From NCBI GenBank assembly GCA_015060395.1, contig SUYP01000008.1:30417-94416 (forward strand): a stretch of 64,000 nt of DNA. Direction: 5' to 3'. Shown here in pieces: positions 1 to 8,295 of this stretch. Each line of letters opens with the position of its first letter. Within the stretch, counting starts at the first letter, position 1. This stretch comes from Bacteroidales bacterium. GTDB taxonomy: Bacteria > Bacteroidota > Bacteroidia > Bacteroidales > UBA932. The position numbers and the translations under genes are program-made. The notes under the pieces are model-generated. The model saw nothing but the letters and a program-made list of their open reading frames with translations. It was not told where the DNA came from and made no database searches.

Positions 1-1417
1 CCAGACCGGATGCAGCTCCAGCGACATATCCTATGACCGGAGCCAGATGAAGTCCTCCGGCCTTATATGGAGCCATAATGAAGTAGCTGACGCAGACGAA
101 GGTGAGGAATGAGGCAGGCAGGGAGCACATCCAATGAGGCTTTCCCTTTGATATCAGATATGCAGCAGAAGTCCACAGCACCAATGTAGCAAGCAGCTGG
201 TTGCCGATGCCGACATAATTCCAGACCGTCGAGAAGTCCATCTTGCAGCAGAAGAAAGCCAGGGCAAATATCGGGATGCTGATCAGAAGACGCTTCGATA
301 TCGGCTTCTGGTCACTCTTGAACAGATCAGCCAGTGTAAGTCGAAGACTACGGAATGCAGTATCACCTGAGGTGATCGGACATATAACGACGCCGATCAC
401 AGCAATTACCGCTCCCACCTTGCCCAGCCAGCTCTTGCATATCATATCCACTGCTATGGCCGGAGTTATCTTGGTAAGGACACCATCAATCATAACACCT
501 TCTGTCATAGCATCATTCAGCCCCTGAGGTCCACCGAAGAACGCCATTGCCGCAGTAGCCCAGACCATAGCCACTATTCCTTCGGCTATCATAGATCCGT
601 AGAATACCGGACGCGCATACTTCTCGTTCTTCAGACATCTTGCCATCAGAGGAGACTGGGTGGAATGGAATCCGGATATGGCTCCACAGGACACCACGAT
701 AAAAAGCATAGGGACAAGAATATTGTCGGCAGGATCGAAATGCCAGTTCTTCAAAGTCTGCGGAGTCAGTTCCACCATCTCGTGCGCCCCGCTTATATCT
801 CCGGCAATCAGCATAATTCCCACTCCCAGAGCCATAAAAAGCAAGGCGGCTCCCATATAAGGATATATGGTACCAATGATCTTGTCGATCGGCAGAAGGG
901 TGGCAAGAAGATAATAAGCGAATATCACATACAGCCATATCTCCTTGCTCACTCCGGTCAGGGAAGCTATAAGGTCAGACGGTCCTGTGACAAACGACAC
1001 ACCCACCGCCAGCAGAAGAAAAGCTACAATGAAGTTCATAACCTTCTTCATCGTATTGCCGAGATATCTTCCTGTAATGTCCGGCATATTCGCACCGCCG
1101 TTGCGCAAAGACATCATTCCGGCAAAGAAATCGTGGACCGCACCCATAAGGATACATCCGACAACGATCCAGATATATGCGGCCGGGCCGTATGCAGCTC
1201 CCATTATGGCTCCGAAGATAGGGCCGAGACCTGCAATGTTGAGGAACTGTATCACAAACACCTTCCAGGTCGGCATCGGCATAAAATCGATACCGTCCTG
1301 ACGTTCGTACGCCGGCGTCTTTCTTTCAGGATCCGCACCGACAAAACGTTCCACCATCTTTCCATACACGAAATATCCGGCACAAAGGAGCAGGATGGAC
1401 ACAAGAAAAGTTACCAT
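1..1417 (-). CDS. cstA: Carbon starvation protein CstA family transporter (3' end cut by window edge)
   Basis: Polytopic inner-membrane protein of the CstA family, which imports peptides or pyruvate when carbon is scarce. About 472 codons are visible with no stop before the left edge. The ATG at 1417 begins MVTFLVSILLLCAGYFVYG, a first membrane helix, followed by the family signature region around FLNIAGLGPIFGAIMGAAYG and many further hydrophobic helices. Bacteroidota CstA proteins are short (about 480 residues), so only a few C-terminal residues should be missing. A TAATTTTG box at 1446-1453 on the minus strand is a plausible -7 element. The substrate is inferred from the family only. Confidence 0.93.
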   Translation of the reverse strand, partial: MVTFLVSILLLCAGYFVYGKMVERFVGADPERKTPAYERQDGIDFMPMPTWKVFVIQFLNIAGLGPIFGAIMGAAYGPAAYIWIVVGCILMGAVHDFFAGMMSLRNGGANMPDITGRYLGNTMKKVMNFIVAFLLLAVGVSFVTGPSDLIASLTGVSKEIWLYVIFAYYLLATLLPIDKIIGTIYPYMGAALLFMALGVGIMLIAGDISGAHEMVELTPQTLKNWHFDPADNILVPMLFIVVSCGAISGFHSTQSPLMARCLKNEKYARPVFYGSMIAEGIVAMVWATAAMAFFGGPQGLNDAMTEGVMIDGVLTKITPAIAVDMICKSWLGKVGAVIAVIGVVICPITSGDTAFRSLRLTLADLFKSDQKPISKRLLISIPIFALAFFCCKMDFSTVWNYVGIGNQLLATLVLWTSAAYLISKGKPHWMCSLPASFLTFVCVSYFIMAPYKAGGLHLAPVIGYVAGAASGL

Positions 1418-1532
1418 TTCCAGAAGATTTAGTGTTATTCTGCCACAAAATTATCAACTTTCACCCGCAAATGCAACGAAAACCCTCATTCCTGCATCTT
1501 ATAGTGTGCAAGTAAAGTAAAACAAGATTTAA

Positions 1533-2300
1533 ATGAAGAGAATAACGAAAGCATTAATCGCAATCGCTGCCGGACTGACCGTCCTCGCAGCCGCATCCTG
1601 CTCGAAGGATGACACTATCCGCTACAACAACGCAACTATGGGAAATGTAGTGAACGGCAAGTTCACAAGCGACCAAGGCAACATATTCAATGTAGCAGAA
1701 CAGAACTGTGCAGGCAAGCTCGACACAATGAAAAGAGCGTTCATCATCTGTGACGTCCTCAGCCAGTCAGAAGGCTCGGCTACCGAATACGACATCAGGC
1801 TCAACTATCTGGCTCCTGTAATGACAAAGAACGCAATCCTCGCGTCGGAAATCACAGAAGAGAACAAACCAGCAAACGACCCGATCCTTCTGCAGAGCTA
1901 TTGGGTGTCAGGAGGATACATCAATATTTATCTCGCTGTGCCTGTCGTATCTGACAGCAAGATCAAACATACCATCGACTTCCTTTATGATGACACAGCA
2001 CAGGCTGACGGCACCTACACATTCCAGCTCCGTCACAACTGCAACGGCGAGGTGTTCAACGAGAGCAACGAAAGCAAGATCACATTCGCATACGCATACG
2101 CCAGCGTTCCTGTCACATCCATCATCAAGGAGGACAATGCAAGGATCACCCTCAAATGGCTGAATTACAAGGTTGCAGGAAATGCAGTCGTATTGTCGGA
2201 AACCATCGAGTTAAAGGGCGAAATGCTCTATTCATCGGACACTTACCAGCAGGTTCCGGCTGAGGCTCTGGTGAGCCGCTCGGCACTCGCATTGGAATAA
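1533..2300 (+). CDS. NigD-like lipoprotein
   Basis: A 255-residue exported lipoprotein. The signal peptide ends in a lipobox LAAASC with Cys23, followed by SKDD, the usual acidic stretch of Bacteroidota surface lipoproteins. The remainder is beta-rich (for example QADGTYTFQLRHNCNGE and SVPVTSIIKEDNARITLKWLNYK), resembling the NigD-like family with an N-terminal OB-like and a C-terminal beta-sandwich domain. Function of that family is not established despite the bacteriocin-derived name. It is a single-gene unit: cstA diverges upstream and a strong terminator follows. Family assignment is from pattern recall, so moderately sure. Confidence 0.6.
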   Translation: MKRITKALIAIAAGLTVLAAASCSKDDTIRYNNATMGNVVNGKFTSDQGNIFNVAEQNCAGKLDTMKRAFIICDVLSQSEGSATEYDIRLNYLAPVMTKNAILASEITEENKPANDPILLQSYWVSGGYINIYLAVPVVSDSKIKHTIDFLYDDTAQADGTYTFQLRHNCNGEVFNESNESKITFAYAYASVPVTSIIKEDNARITLKWLNYKVAGNAVVLSETIELKGEMLYSSDTYQQVPAEALVSRSALALE

Positions 2301-2321
2301 ACTGCAAGTTCATATTCAAGA

Positions 2322-2361
2322 CACCGGCGACAGATTTTCATCTGCCGCCGGTGCTTTTTAT
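2322..2361 (+). terminator. Rho-independent terminator after the NigD-like gene
   Basis: Stem CACCGGCG (2322-2329) pairs with CGCCGGTG (2346-2353), with an additional CAGA/TCTG pairing inside, followed by CTTTTTATT. It lies 22 bp after the stop codon at 2300. Confidence 0.85.
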
Positions 2362-2370
2362 TGTCCGATT

Positions 2371-2499
2371 CTAGAAATTCTGGAAAGTAGTCCAGCTTGT
2401 ATTCTTCTCAGCTGCCGTTTCCACTTCATCCGGCAGGTTGACAAAGAAATCAAAGCCTGTCCACTTCTCGATCTGATCGACCGATACAGCAAATTGAAT
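2371..2499 (-). pseudogene. Remnant: C-terminus of a DNA/RNA non-specific endonuclease
   Basis: Reading the minus strand from 2499 to the TAG at 2371-2373 gives 42 codons that look like the tail of a NUC/EndoG-type endonuclease, with the phrase AVSVDQIEKWTGFDFFVNLP and a terminal SWTTFQNF. In intact Bacteroidota homologues a very similar 'TGFDFF-NLPD-E' segment closes the protein. An in-frame TAA lies immediately upstream, there is no start codon, and the catalytic DRGH domain is absent from the surrounding sequence, so only a 3' scrap remains. It occupies part of the roughly 400-bp gap before the carboxyltransferase gene. Confidence 0.6.
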
Positions 2500-2651
2500 T
2501 TACTTTAAGCATAATTATTTTGGTATTATATTGATTATCAGGTTAGGCGTATAACTTGTAAATATAGTGATTACTTTCGTAAGTCGTGGGCACGACCTGC
2601 CGTATATTCTTCGAAATTCCATAAAAAGGATCAGATTTTTGACTAGAATAT
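2500..2651. other. AT-rich intergenic stretch without a gene
   Basis: No open frame with coding character. The only structure I see is a 14-bp palindrome, GTCGTG-GG-CACGAC, at 2583-2596. It separates the nuclease remnant from the terminator of the minus-strand carboxyltransferase. Confidence 0.5.
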
Positions 2652-2677
2652 AAAAAAGCAGGCACGGATGTGCCTGC
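2652..2677 (-). terminator. Rho-independent terminator of the OadA-like gene
   Basis: On the minus strand GCAGGCAC (2677-2670) and GTGCCTGC (2665-2658) form an 8-bp perfect stem with a 4-nt loop, followed by a run of six T (2657-2652). It starts 38 bp beyond the stop codon at 2715. Confidence 0.85.
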
Positions 2678-2714
2678 TGTATGCTTATTTACAAGGGTTT
2701 ACCAGATGGCAAGA

Positions 2715-4496
2715 TTACTGCACCAGTGCGAGGACTTCACCTTTGACGGCCATATCTCCCTGACGGCAGCAGACTGCTACAATCCTTCCGTTGACAGCAG
2801 CCGGAACTGGCTCAATGCCATAATAGGTCTGCACATAGCACACCGGCTTTCCAGCCTCCACCTCAGTTCCGGCTATCGGTGCCGTCGATGCGTCATCCAC
2901 GTCATACTGCCAAAGTATCTGTCCTTTCACAGGAGCCTGCACAGGTATTGCAGAAGGATATTTCTCCATCAGCTTGTCTATGTCATACTTAGGCATCTCC
3001 ACGACAGGTCTGGAGACTATTATCGGAGCTCCGGCCTTAGCCTTGGCTGCCTCGAGATCTTTATTGAAGCGTTCTTTAGCTACTCCGCTCTTATAGTCTC
3101 TGTACTGCCTCTCGTGCATCGCAAGTTCAAAGAGTTCCTCGTCATCCCGGCCGCAATCCCAGCCTTCTTCCTTCATAATTGCCCTGAACTTTTCGAGCTC
3201 GTTCGGGAAGGCATCCTGAGGATTGCCTGTATAGAATTCCAACCCCTTATCTTTTGCCAGAGCTATGATCTCAGGAGCGAGTTCCCCCGGAAGCTTACCC
3301 ATCTTGCCCAGAATCATATTCCAGGTATCCTTGTCGATGGTGGTCCAGCGAGGTTGTCCCTTGAGAAGGGCCATCAGATTCATAAGAGCTGTATTCTTGA
3401 CATACTGGCTGAACGGAGTCACAAGCGGAGGATAACCCAATCGAGGCCATACATATTCCACCTCCTGGAAAAGCATCACCATAAGCTGATCCAGAGTCAG
3501 TTCGGACTTGCCCTGAGCCCTCAACGAAGCATTGATGGCACCGTGGAAACCTTTGAGATCAGCCATCATCGAACCCATCATTCCGCCAGGCAGGCCGCAA
3601 CCCACAAGAAGGGAGCTCATCTGCGAATTATTAGGATCGATCCAATATCCGAGAAAATCATCGATGAACTTCTGGGTCAGAGCACGGACTTCCATATAAG
3701 CATTCATATTCAGGTCCTTCACCTTGAATCCGTCAGCCTTGAGCATCTCGCGGATGGTTATCACATCCGGATGCACCTTTCCCCACGACAGCGGTTCGAC
3801 AGCGACATCCAGATAATCCGCACCAGCACGTGCTACCTCCAGCATCGAAGCAGGAGAGAAGCCGGGGCCGCAATGCCCGTGATACTGTACCTTTATATGA
3901 GGATACTTCTTCTTTATCTGCGAAGTCAGTTCCGCAAGGAAGGTAGGGCGGCCGATGCCAGCCATATCCTTGAGGCAGATCTCGTCACATCCATATTCGA
4001 CGACCTTATCCACCACACCCATATAATACTCCACCGTATGGACCGGAGAATTCGTGATGGAAAGGGCCACCTGGGATACCATCCCCGCTTTCTTGGCATA
4101 TTCCACACTAAGACGAAGGTTCCTGTGATCGTTAAGGCCGCAGAACGAGCGGGATATATCCGTTCCCTGAGCCTTCTTCACCTTATACATCAGTTCGCGG
4201 ACATCGGCAGGTACCGGGTTCATCCTCAATGCATTAAGTCCTCGTTCCAGCATATGCGTCTGTATGCCGGCCTTGTGGAAGGGCGCTGTCCATTCACGTA
4301 CCGCAACATTCGGATTCTCACCGAACAACAGATTCACCTGTTCGAATGCACCGCCGTTGGTCTCCACACGATCGAAACAGCCCATATCGATTATAGCCGG
4401 TGCGACTTCCTTCAACTGAGCGACAGTCGGCACATATTTGCCCGAAGACTGCCACATATCCCTATACACAAGGGAGAACTTGATTTCACGTCCCAT
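2715..4496 (-). CDS. oadA: OadA/pyruvate carboxylase subunit B-like carboxyltransferase with non-canonical carrier domain
   Basis: A 593-residue protein with the fold order of oxaloacetate decarboxylase alpha or pyruvate carboxylase B. It has an N-terminal TIM-barrel carboxyltransferase domain (about 1-300; RDMWQSSG near residue 12, the carbamylated-lysine motif CLKDMAG, the metal-binding YHGHCGPGF), a helical PYC_OADA domain (about 300-470), and a C-terminal biotinyl-type hammerhead domain (about 515-593). Family members carry biotin on the Lys of an (E)AMK motif. Here the aligned segment reads VQTYYG (residues 555-560), so Tyr559 replaces the biotinyl lysine. No oadB, oadG or biotin carboxylase gene is adjacent. 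The reaction is therefore uncertain: it may use a separate carrier protein. The ATG at 4496 is clear, and a TATATTTG box lies at 4526-4533 (minus). Confidence 0.85.
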   Translation of the reverse strand: MGREIKFSLVYRDMWQSSGKYVPTVAQLKEVAPAIIDMGCFDRVETNGGAFEQVNLLFGENPNVAVREWTAPFHKAGIQTHMLERGLNALRMNPVPADVRELMYKVKKAQGTDISRSFCGLNDHRNLRLSVEYAKKAGMVSQVALSITNSPVHTVEYYMGVVDKVVEYGCDEICLKDMAGIGRPTFLAELTSQIKKKYPHIKVQYHGHCGPGFSPASMLEVARAGADYLDVAVEPLSWGKVHPDVITIREMLKADGFKVKDLNMNAYMEVRALTQKFIDDFLGYWIDPNNSQMSSLLVGCGLPGGMMGSMMADLKGFHGAINASLRAQGKSELTLDQLMVMLFQEVEYVWPRLGYPPLVTPFSQYVKNTALMNLMALLKGQPRWTTIDKDTWNMILGKMGKLPGELAPEIIALAKDKGLEFYTGNPQDAFPNELEKFRAIMKEEGWDCGRDDEELFELAMHERQYRDYKSGVAKERFNKDLEAAKAKAGAPIIVSRPVVEMPKYDIDKLMEKYPSAIPVQAPVKGQILWQYDVDDASTAPIAGTEVEAGKPVCYVQTYYGIEPVPAAVNGRIVAVCCRQGDMAVKGEVLALVQ

Positions 4497-4660
4497 ATTC
4501 TCGAAATTTCTTATTTCAATGACAACAAATATATGAAAGTTTTCAATATCTGGTCCTGCTCCAATCTAAAAATGAGACAGAATCCCCGACATTGTGGCAG
4601 AATCCATTATTTGAAAACAAAAAAATCACCGCACATTATTGCAGGTTCAAAAATTTTACA

Positions 4661-4668
4661 TATCTTTG
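4661..4668 (+). promoter_or_regulatory. -7 box of the tRNA-His promoter
   Basis: TATCTTTG matches the Bacteroidota TAnnTTTG element. An ATTG about 19 bp upstream (4638-4641) could serve as the -33 element. The tRNA begins 18 bp downstream. Confidence 0.6.
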
Positions 4669-4685
4669 CAGTCCTAATCCAATAT

Positions 4686-4760
4686 GGTGCCCATAGTTCA
4701 GTTGGTTAGAGCGTCAGATTGTGGTTCTGAATGTCGTGGGTTCGAATCCCACTGGGCACC
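4686..4760 (+). tRNA. tRNA-His (GTG anticodon)
   Basis: A cloverleaf can be drawn by eye. The acceptor stem GTGCCCA (4687-4693) pairs with TGGGCAC (4753-4759), and the extra G at 4686 opposite C73 at 4760 is the G-1:C73 hallmark of tRNA-His. The anticodon loop TTGTGGT gives GTG. The T-arm contains GGTTCGAATCC. The CCA end is not encoded. Confidence 0.97.
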
Positions 4761-4765
4761 CAAAG

Positions 4766-4793
4766 AAGGAAGTCGAAAGGCTTCCTTTTTTTT
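4766..4793 (+). terminator. Rho-independent terminator after tRNA-His
   Basis: AAGGAAG (4766-4772) pairs with CTTCCTT (4781-4787) around an 8-nt loop, and the T-run continues to 4793. Confidence 0.85.
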
Positions 4794-5240
4794 GTTTATT
4801 CTGTCCCATTGAGCGGAAATCCCCTCGCGGTGGGAATACTCTGCTCCCACTGCGATAGGGAATGTGCCTTCTGGCCCGGTGCAAAAGGTTTCTACCACTG
4901 AAAAGCGTCGGGACAAGAAATGACCAATTTATATACCCACGGTATTGTAACCGGTTAAAAATGAACTGGTTTGACTAGCGTCGGTACAAGTTTTCGCAGA
5001 TTCGTGTACCAACGCTCTCGCATTTTGCTGACGCTAAGGATGACAACGAGGCACGGGTGCGTGTGAAAGCGATACTTATCTATGTTTAGACACATACTTT
5101 TGCAGGTGAACCCGGAAATCCTGCATTGGAATGCCCTTAACCGCCCAATGGAATCACATAAAAAAAGTTCAAAACGTATAAGAAAAAGAAAAACTTGCGG
5201 AGTTTCGCCACATTTTTCTGCAGATGAGAGTCCGATGGAA
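4794..5240. other. Intergenic region (about 450 bp) with short repeats, no gene recognised
   Basis: No frame here looks coding on either strand. It contains an imperfect direct repeat of a 14-mer, AGCGTCGGGACAAG at 4904-4917 and AGCGTCGGTACAAG at 4977-4990. The second copy is also the left half of an inverted repeat (AGCGTCGGTACA, 4977-4988, with TGTACCAACGCT, 5005-5016; 11 of 12 positions pair). Purpose unknown. Confidence 0.5.
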
Positions 5241-5248
5241 TAGATTTG
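5241..5248 (+). promoter_or_regulatory. -7 box upstream of radC
   Basis: TAGATTTG fits TAnnTTTG and ends 13 bp before the radC ATG at 5262. Confidence 0.5.
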
Positions 5249-5261
5249 CAGAAAAAAGCGT

Positions 5262-5948
5262 ATGAAGATCAAGGACTTGAGCTCAGACGAGCGGCCGAGA
5301 GAGAAGATGATGGAAAGAGGTGCGGAAGCCCTGACCAATGCGGAACTCATTGCCATCCTGCTCAGAACCGGAACAGGAAGAATGAATGTGATAGATGTGG
5401 CAAGGGAACTTCTTAAAAGCGGAGACGGAAGGCTTAACGGATTAGCCGGATTGCCTGTCGAGAGACTCTGCCGGATAGATGGAATCGGGCCAGGCAAGGC
5501 CGTTACTGTCGCTGCGGCATTCGAGCTGGGACGAAGATGGGCAGCCGAGTCCATAACAGACTCACGCACAGCTGTTTCATCGCCAAAAACAATATTCCGG
5601 ATGATGCTTCCGATACTAAGAGGGCTGGATCACGAAGAATGCTGGGTAATATTCCTCAATCGCGCGAATTACATCATAGGAAAGGAGCGGATCAGTATCG
5701 GAGGCATCGATTCGACCATTCTCGACAGTCGCACCATAGCAAGGAAAGCCATTGAGAAGCAGGCAAGCGGAGTGATACTGGTTCACAACCATCCGTCCGG
5801 AAGCGCACAGCCGGGAACGGCTGACATAAATGCCACCCGACAACTGGACAAAGCTCTGAAGACCTGCGAGATATCACTGATCGATCACGTCGTCATTGCA
5901 GAAGACAGCTATTACAGTTTTGCCGACGAGGAACTTGTCAGAGGCTGA
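5262..5948 (+). CDS. radC: RadC family JAB-domain protein
   Basis: 228 residues, the normal length for RadC (DUF2466). An N-terminal helix-hairpin-helix segment (about residues 25-85, with LCRIDGIGPGKAVTV) precedes a JAMM/MPN metalloprotease-like domain with the motif HNHPSGSAQPGTAD (about residues 174-187) that supplies the zinc ligands. Despite the name, a DNA-repair role for RadC proteins is disputed. The domain is common in both housekeeping and mobile contexts; here it sits among housekeeping genes. Confidence 0.92.
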   Translation: MKIKDLSSDERPREKMMERGAEALTNAELIAILLRTGTGRMNVIDVARELLKSGDGRLNGLAGLPVERLCRIDGIGPGKAVTVAAAFELGRRWAAESITDSRTAVSSPKTIFRMMLPILRGLDHEECWVIFLNRANYIIGKERISIGGIDSTILDSRTIARKAIEKQASGVILVHNHPSGSAQPGTADINATRQLDKALKTCEISLIDHVVIAEDSYYSFADEELVRG

Positions 5949-5959
5949 AAACGAAAAAT

Positions 5960-5990
5960 TTTGACTTCTTGACAAATAAGAATATATTTG
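5960..5990 (+). promoter_or_regulatory. upp promoter (TTTG-N19-TATATTTG)
   Basis: TTTG at 5960-5963, a 19-bp spacer, and TATATTTG at 5983-5990 form a full Bacteroidota sigma-ABfr consensus. The upp ATG is at 6016. Confidence 0.75.
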
Positions 5991-6015
5991 TGTTTCGTAA
6001 CCAATAACCAACCAA

Positions 6016-6669
6016 ATGAAAGTCATTAACCTTGGAGAGAAGAACACCATTCTCAACAAATTCGTCGCCCAGATGCGCGATAAGGGTGTACAGAAGGACA
6101 GTATGCGTTTCCGCAGAAACCTTGAAAGACTCGGCGAGATCTTCGCATACGAGATAAGCCATTATCTTGACTACAGCGAAAAGGAAGTCGTGACTCCCCT
6201 GGGTATCGCAAATGTACCGACACCGGACAGCAAGATAGTAGTATCAACAATCCTGCGTGCGGGTCTGCCGCTTCATCAGGGTATTCTCAACTACTTTGAC
6301 GATGCCCAGAACGCATTCGTCGCTGCATACAGGAAATACGACAAGGGTGAAGACTTCCACATCAACATCGAATATTGCAGCACTCCGGATCTCAACGGAA
6401 AGATATTGATCCTTGCCGATACGATGCTTGCCACAGGAGCTTCACTTGAGATAGCATACAACAGGCTCTGTGAAGAAGGACAGCCGGCACACACTCACCT
6501 GGTCTGCCCGGTTGCAAGCGCATACGCAGTGGAATATCTTCAGAAGCATCTTCCTGCAGAAAGTGTGACTCTCTGGGTTGCAACCATCGACGAAGAGCTT
6601 ACCAGCCACTCATACATCGTTCCCGGTCTCGGTGATGCCGGTGACCTTGCCTACGGCATAAAGAAATAG
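6016..6669 (+). CDS. upp: Uracil phosphoribosyltransferase
   Basis: 217 residues. Salvages uracil with PRPP to UMP in the cytoplasm. The PRPP-binding loop ILADTMLATGASLEIAY (about residues 135-150) and the conserved C-terminal IVPGLGDAGDLAYGI, which contacts uracil, are both intact, as is ILRAGLPLHQG in the middle. It is preceded by its own consensus promoter and followed by the long palindrome at 6761-6860, which should end transcription from both upp and the convergent rpoN. Confidence 0.97.
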   Translation: MKVINLGEKNTILNKFVAQMRDKGVQKDSMRFRRNLERLGEIFAYEISHYLDYSEKEVVTPLGIANVPTPDSKIVVSTILRAGLPLHQGILNYFDDAQNAFVAAYRKYDKGEDFHINIEYCSTPDLNGKILILADTMLATGASLEIAYNRLCEEGQPAHTHLVCPVASAYAVEYLQKHLPAESVTLWVATIDEELTSHSYIVPGLGDAGDLAYGIKK

Positions 6670-6760
6670 CCTTGACGGAACCGATTTCATCAAAGCTATT
6701 GTAGCTTATTGTAATTCAGATAATTACGAGGATTTTCGCCAACCGCTTTTGGCAATTATA

Positions 6761-6860
6761 TAAAAACAGTCAGTGTGATGGAGATGACGTGCCACCCCCG
6801 GCTAGGGGGTGCCCGAGCCTGCGAGGGCGGGGGTCATCGGAATCACACTGACTGTTTTTA
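6761..6860. repeat. Composite palindromic element, copy A (between upp and rpoN)
   Basis: Inverted arms 6761-6779 and 6842-6860 pair perfectly over 19 bp and continue with weak pairing (7 of 12) beyond, giving about 31 bp in all. Inside are GATGAC/GTCATC (6783-6788 and 6833-6838) and two small hairpins (CACCCCC...GGGGGTG and GCCC...GGGC). The T5 and A5 at the outer ends let it act as a bidirectional terminator for the convergent genes. The 62-bp core resembles those at 43104-43226 and 61413-61531, but the arm sequence is unrelated. Confidence 0.8.
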
Positions 6861-6868
6861 AATATAGG

Positions 6869-8278
6869 CTAAAGTTCTTTTCTGAGTCTCGCCTTAGGAA
6901 TACCCAGCTGGTCACGATACTTCGCGATAGTACGACGAGCCACCTTATATCCCTTTTCCGTCATCTTCTCAACAAGCTCATCATCTGTCAAAGGCTTGCG
7001 CTTGTTCTCATTATCGACACATTCCTGAAGCGCCTTCTTGAGCTCACGGGTAGAGACCTCCTCGCCCTCCTGATTCTCAAGACCTTCAGAAAAGAAATAT
7101 TTCAGAGAATATATACCGAAATGGGTCTCGATATACTTGCTGTTGACCACTCTCGATATCGTTGAAATATCAAAGCCCGTCTTCTCAGCGATATCCTTGA
7201 GGACCATCGGCTTGAGATTGGCCTCATCGCCATCGATGAAATAATCCCTCTGATAATCCACTATAGCCTGCATAGTGCTGGACAATGTGTTGTGGCGCTG
7301 CTTTATGGCCTCCACAAACCATTTCGCAGAATCGAGCTTCTTCTTCACAAAGGCCGCAGCCTCCTTCTTGTCCCTTTCGGAAGTGTTGGCTGCTTCCATC
7401 AGGATATCAGCATACTTTCTGTTCACCCTGAGTTCCGGAACGGAAAAACGAGGCATTGAAAGCTGCAGTTCGCCATCCTTATATTCAAGAACGAAGTCCG
7501 GCACGATCTGCTGAGCCTGGTCGGTATATGAATCATCGATCTGACCTCCCGGTGAGGGATTGAGCTTAAGGATCTTGGCAATGGCCGCCTTCAGTTCCTC
7601 TTCGGTCAGATTCATACGGGTCATAATCTTCTGGAAGTGCTTGCTGGTGAACTCATTGAAATAATTTGTAAGAATCTTCACCGCATTCTCCACCACCGGA
7701 GTCTTCTTGCACAATCTGATCTGCAGAAGAAGACATTCACGAAGATCACGCGCTCCTACTCCGGCTGGTTCGAATTCCTGGATCACCTTGAGCATCTCCA
7801 TAACTTCCTCCTCAGTAGTCTCCACATTCGCCCTGAACGAGAGGTCGTCAACAATGCTGTCGATGCTTCTGCGAAGATATCCGTCATCGTCCAGACTGCC
7901 GATAAGAAAAGAAGCTACAGTATATTGATGCTCGGTCAGACTGCGATATCCAAGCTGCTCCTGAAGGCTCTGAGTAAAGCTTTCCTTGACTGAAAAAGTA
8001 TTGTATTGGGGCCGCTCATCCTTTGAATAATTGTCGGATCTGAGACGGTAGCTCGGTATCGAATCATCCTCCTTATATTCCGAAAGGGACACCTCTCTTG
8101 GAGCCTCGTCCTCCTCCTTGTCACTGGAGATGTCTTCATCAAGAACCGGATTCTCTTCCAGTTCCTTACGAATCCTCTGCTCCAGCTCCTGGACAGGCAA
8201 TTCGATCAGCTTGATCGTCTGGATCTGTAAAGGAGAAAGCTTCTGCTGCTGCTTTAACTCCAACCCTTGTTTCAACAT
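6869..8278 (-). CDS. rpoN: RNA polymerase sigma-54 factor
   Basis: 469 residues. Directs RNA polymerase to -24/-12 promoters with the help of AAA+ activators. The glutamine/leucine-rich region I is at the N-terminus (LKQQQKLSPLQIQTIKLIELP), followed by an acidic region II (about 48-70), the core-binding domain, the HTH region, and the C-terminal RpoN box ARRTIAKYRDQLGIPK (about residues 450-465). The ATG at 8278 is well placed. The genes for the SPOR protein and LEA14-like protein lie just upstream on the same strand (17 bp gap), so the three may be co-transcribed. Confidence 0.97.
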   Translation of the reverse strand: MLKQGLELKQQQKLSPLQIQTIKLIELPVQELEQRIRKELEENPVLDEDISSDKEEDEAPREVSLSEYKEDDSIPSYRLRSDNYSKDERPQYNTFSVKESFTQSLQEQLGYRSLTEHQYTVASFLIGSLDDDGYLRRSIDSIVDDLSFRANVETTEEEVMEMLKVIQEFEPAGVGARDLRECLLLQIRLCKKTPVVENAVKILTNYFNEFTSKHFQKIMTRMNLTEEELKAAIAKILKLNPSPGGQIDDSYTDQAQQIVPDFVLEYKDGELQLSMPRFSVPELRVNRKYADILMEAANTSERDKKEAAAFVKKKLDSAKWFVEAIKQRHNTLSSTMQAIVDYQRDYFIDGDEANLKPMVLKDIAEKTGFDISTISRVVNSKYIETHFGIYSLKYFFSEGLENQEGEEVSTRELKKALQECVDNENKRKPLTDDELVEKMTEKGYKVARRTIAKYRDQLGIPKARLRKEL

Positions 8279-8295
8279 AACACTACCACTAAAAC

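Noticed and set aside
665..1432. 255-codon plus-strand frame opposite cstA
   Set aside because: Antisense of a clear membrane transporter; the product is His/Arg/Ser-rich and unlike any protein.
2670..4709. Long open frame (679 codons) on the plus strand opposite the OadA-like gene
   Set aside because: It is the antisense shadow of a well-conserved enzyme gene; its protein is His/Leu-rich nonsense with no family pattern, and it begins inside a terminator hairpin.
4955..5569. 204-codon minus-strand frame over the gap before radC and the radC start
   Set aside because: Half of it is antisense to radC and the rest is low-complexity, Cys/Phe-rich sequence without a family; I keep the gap as non-coding.
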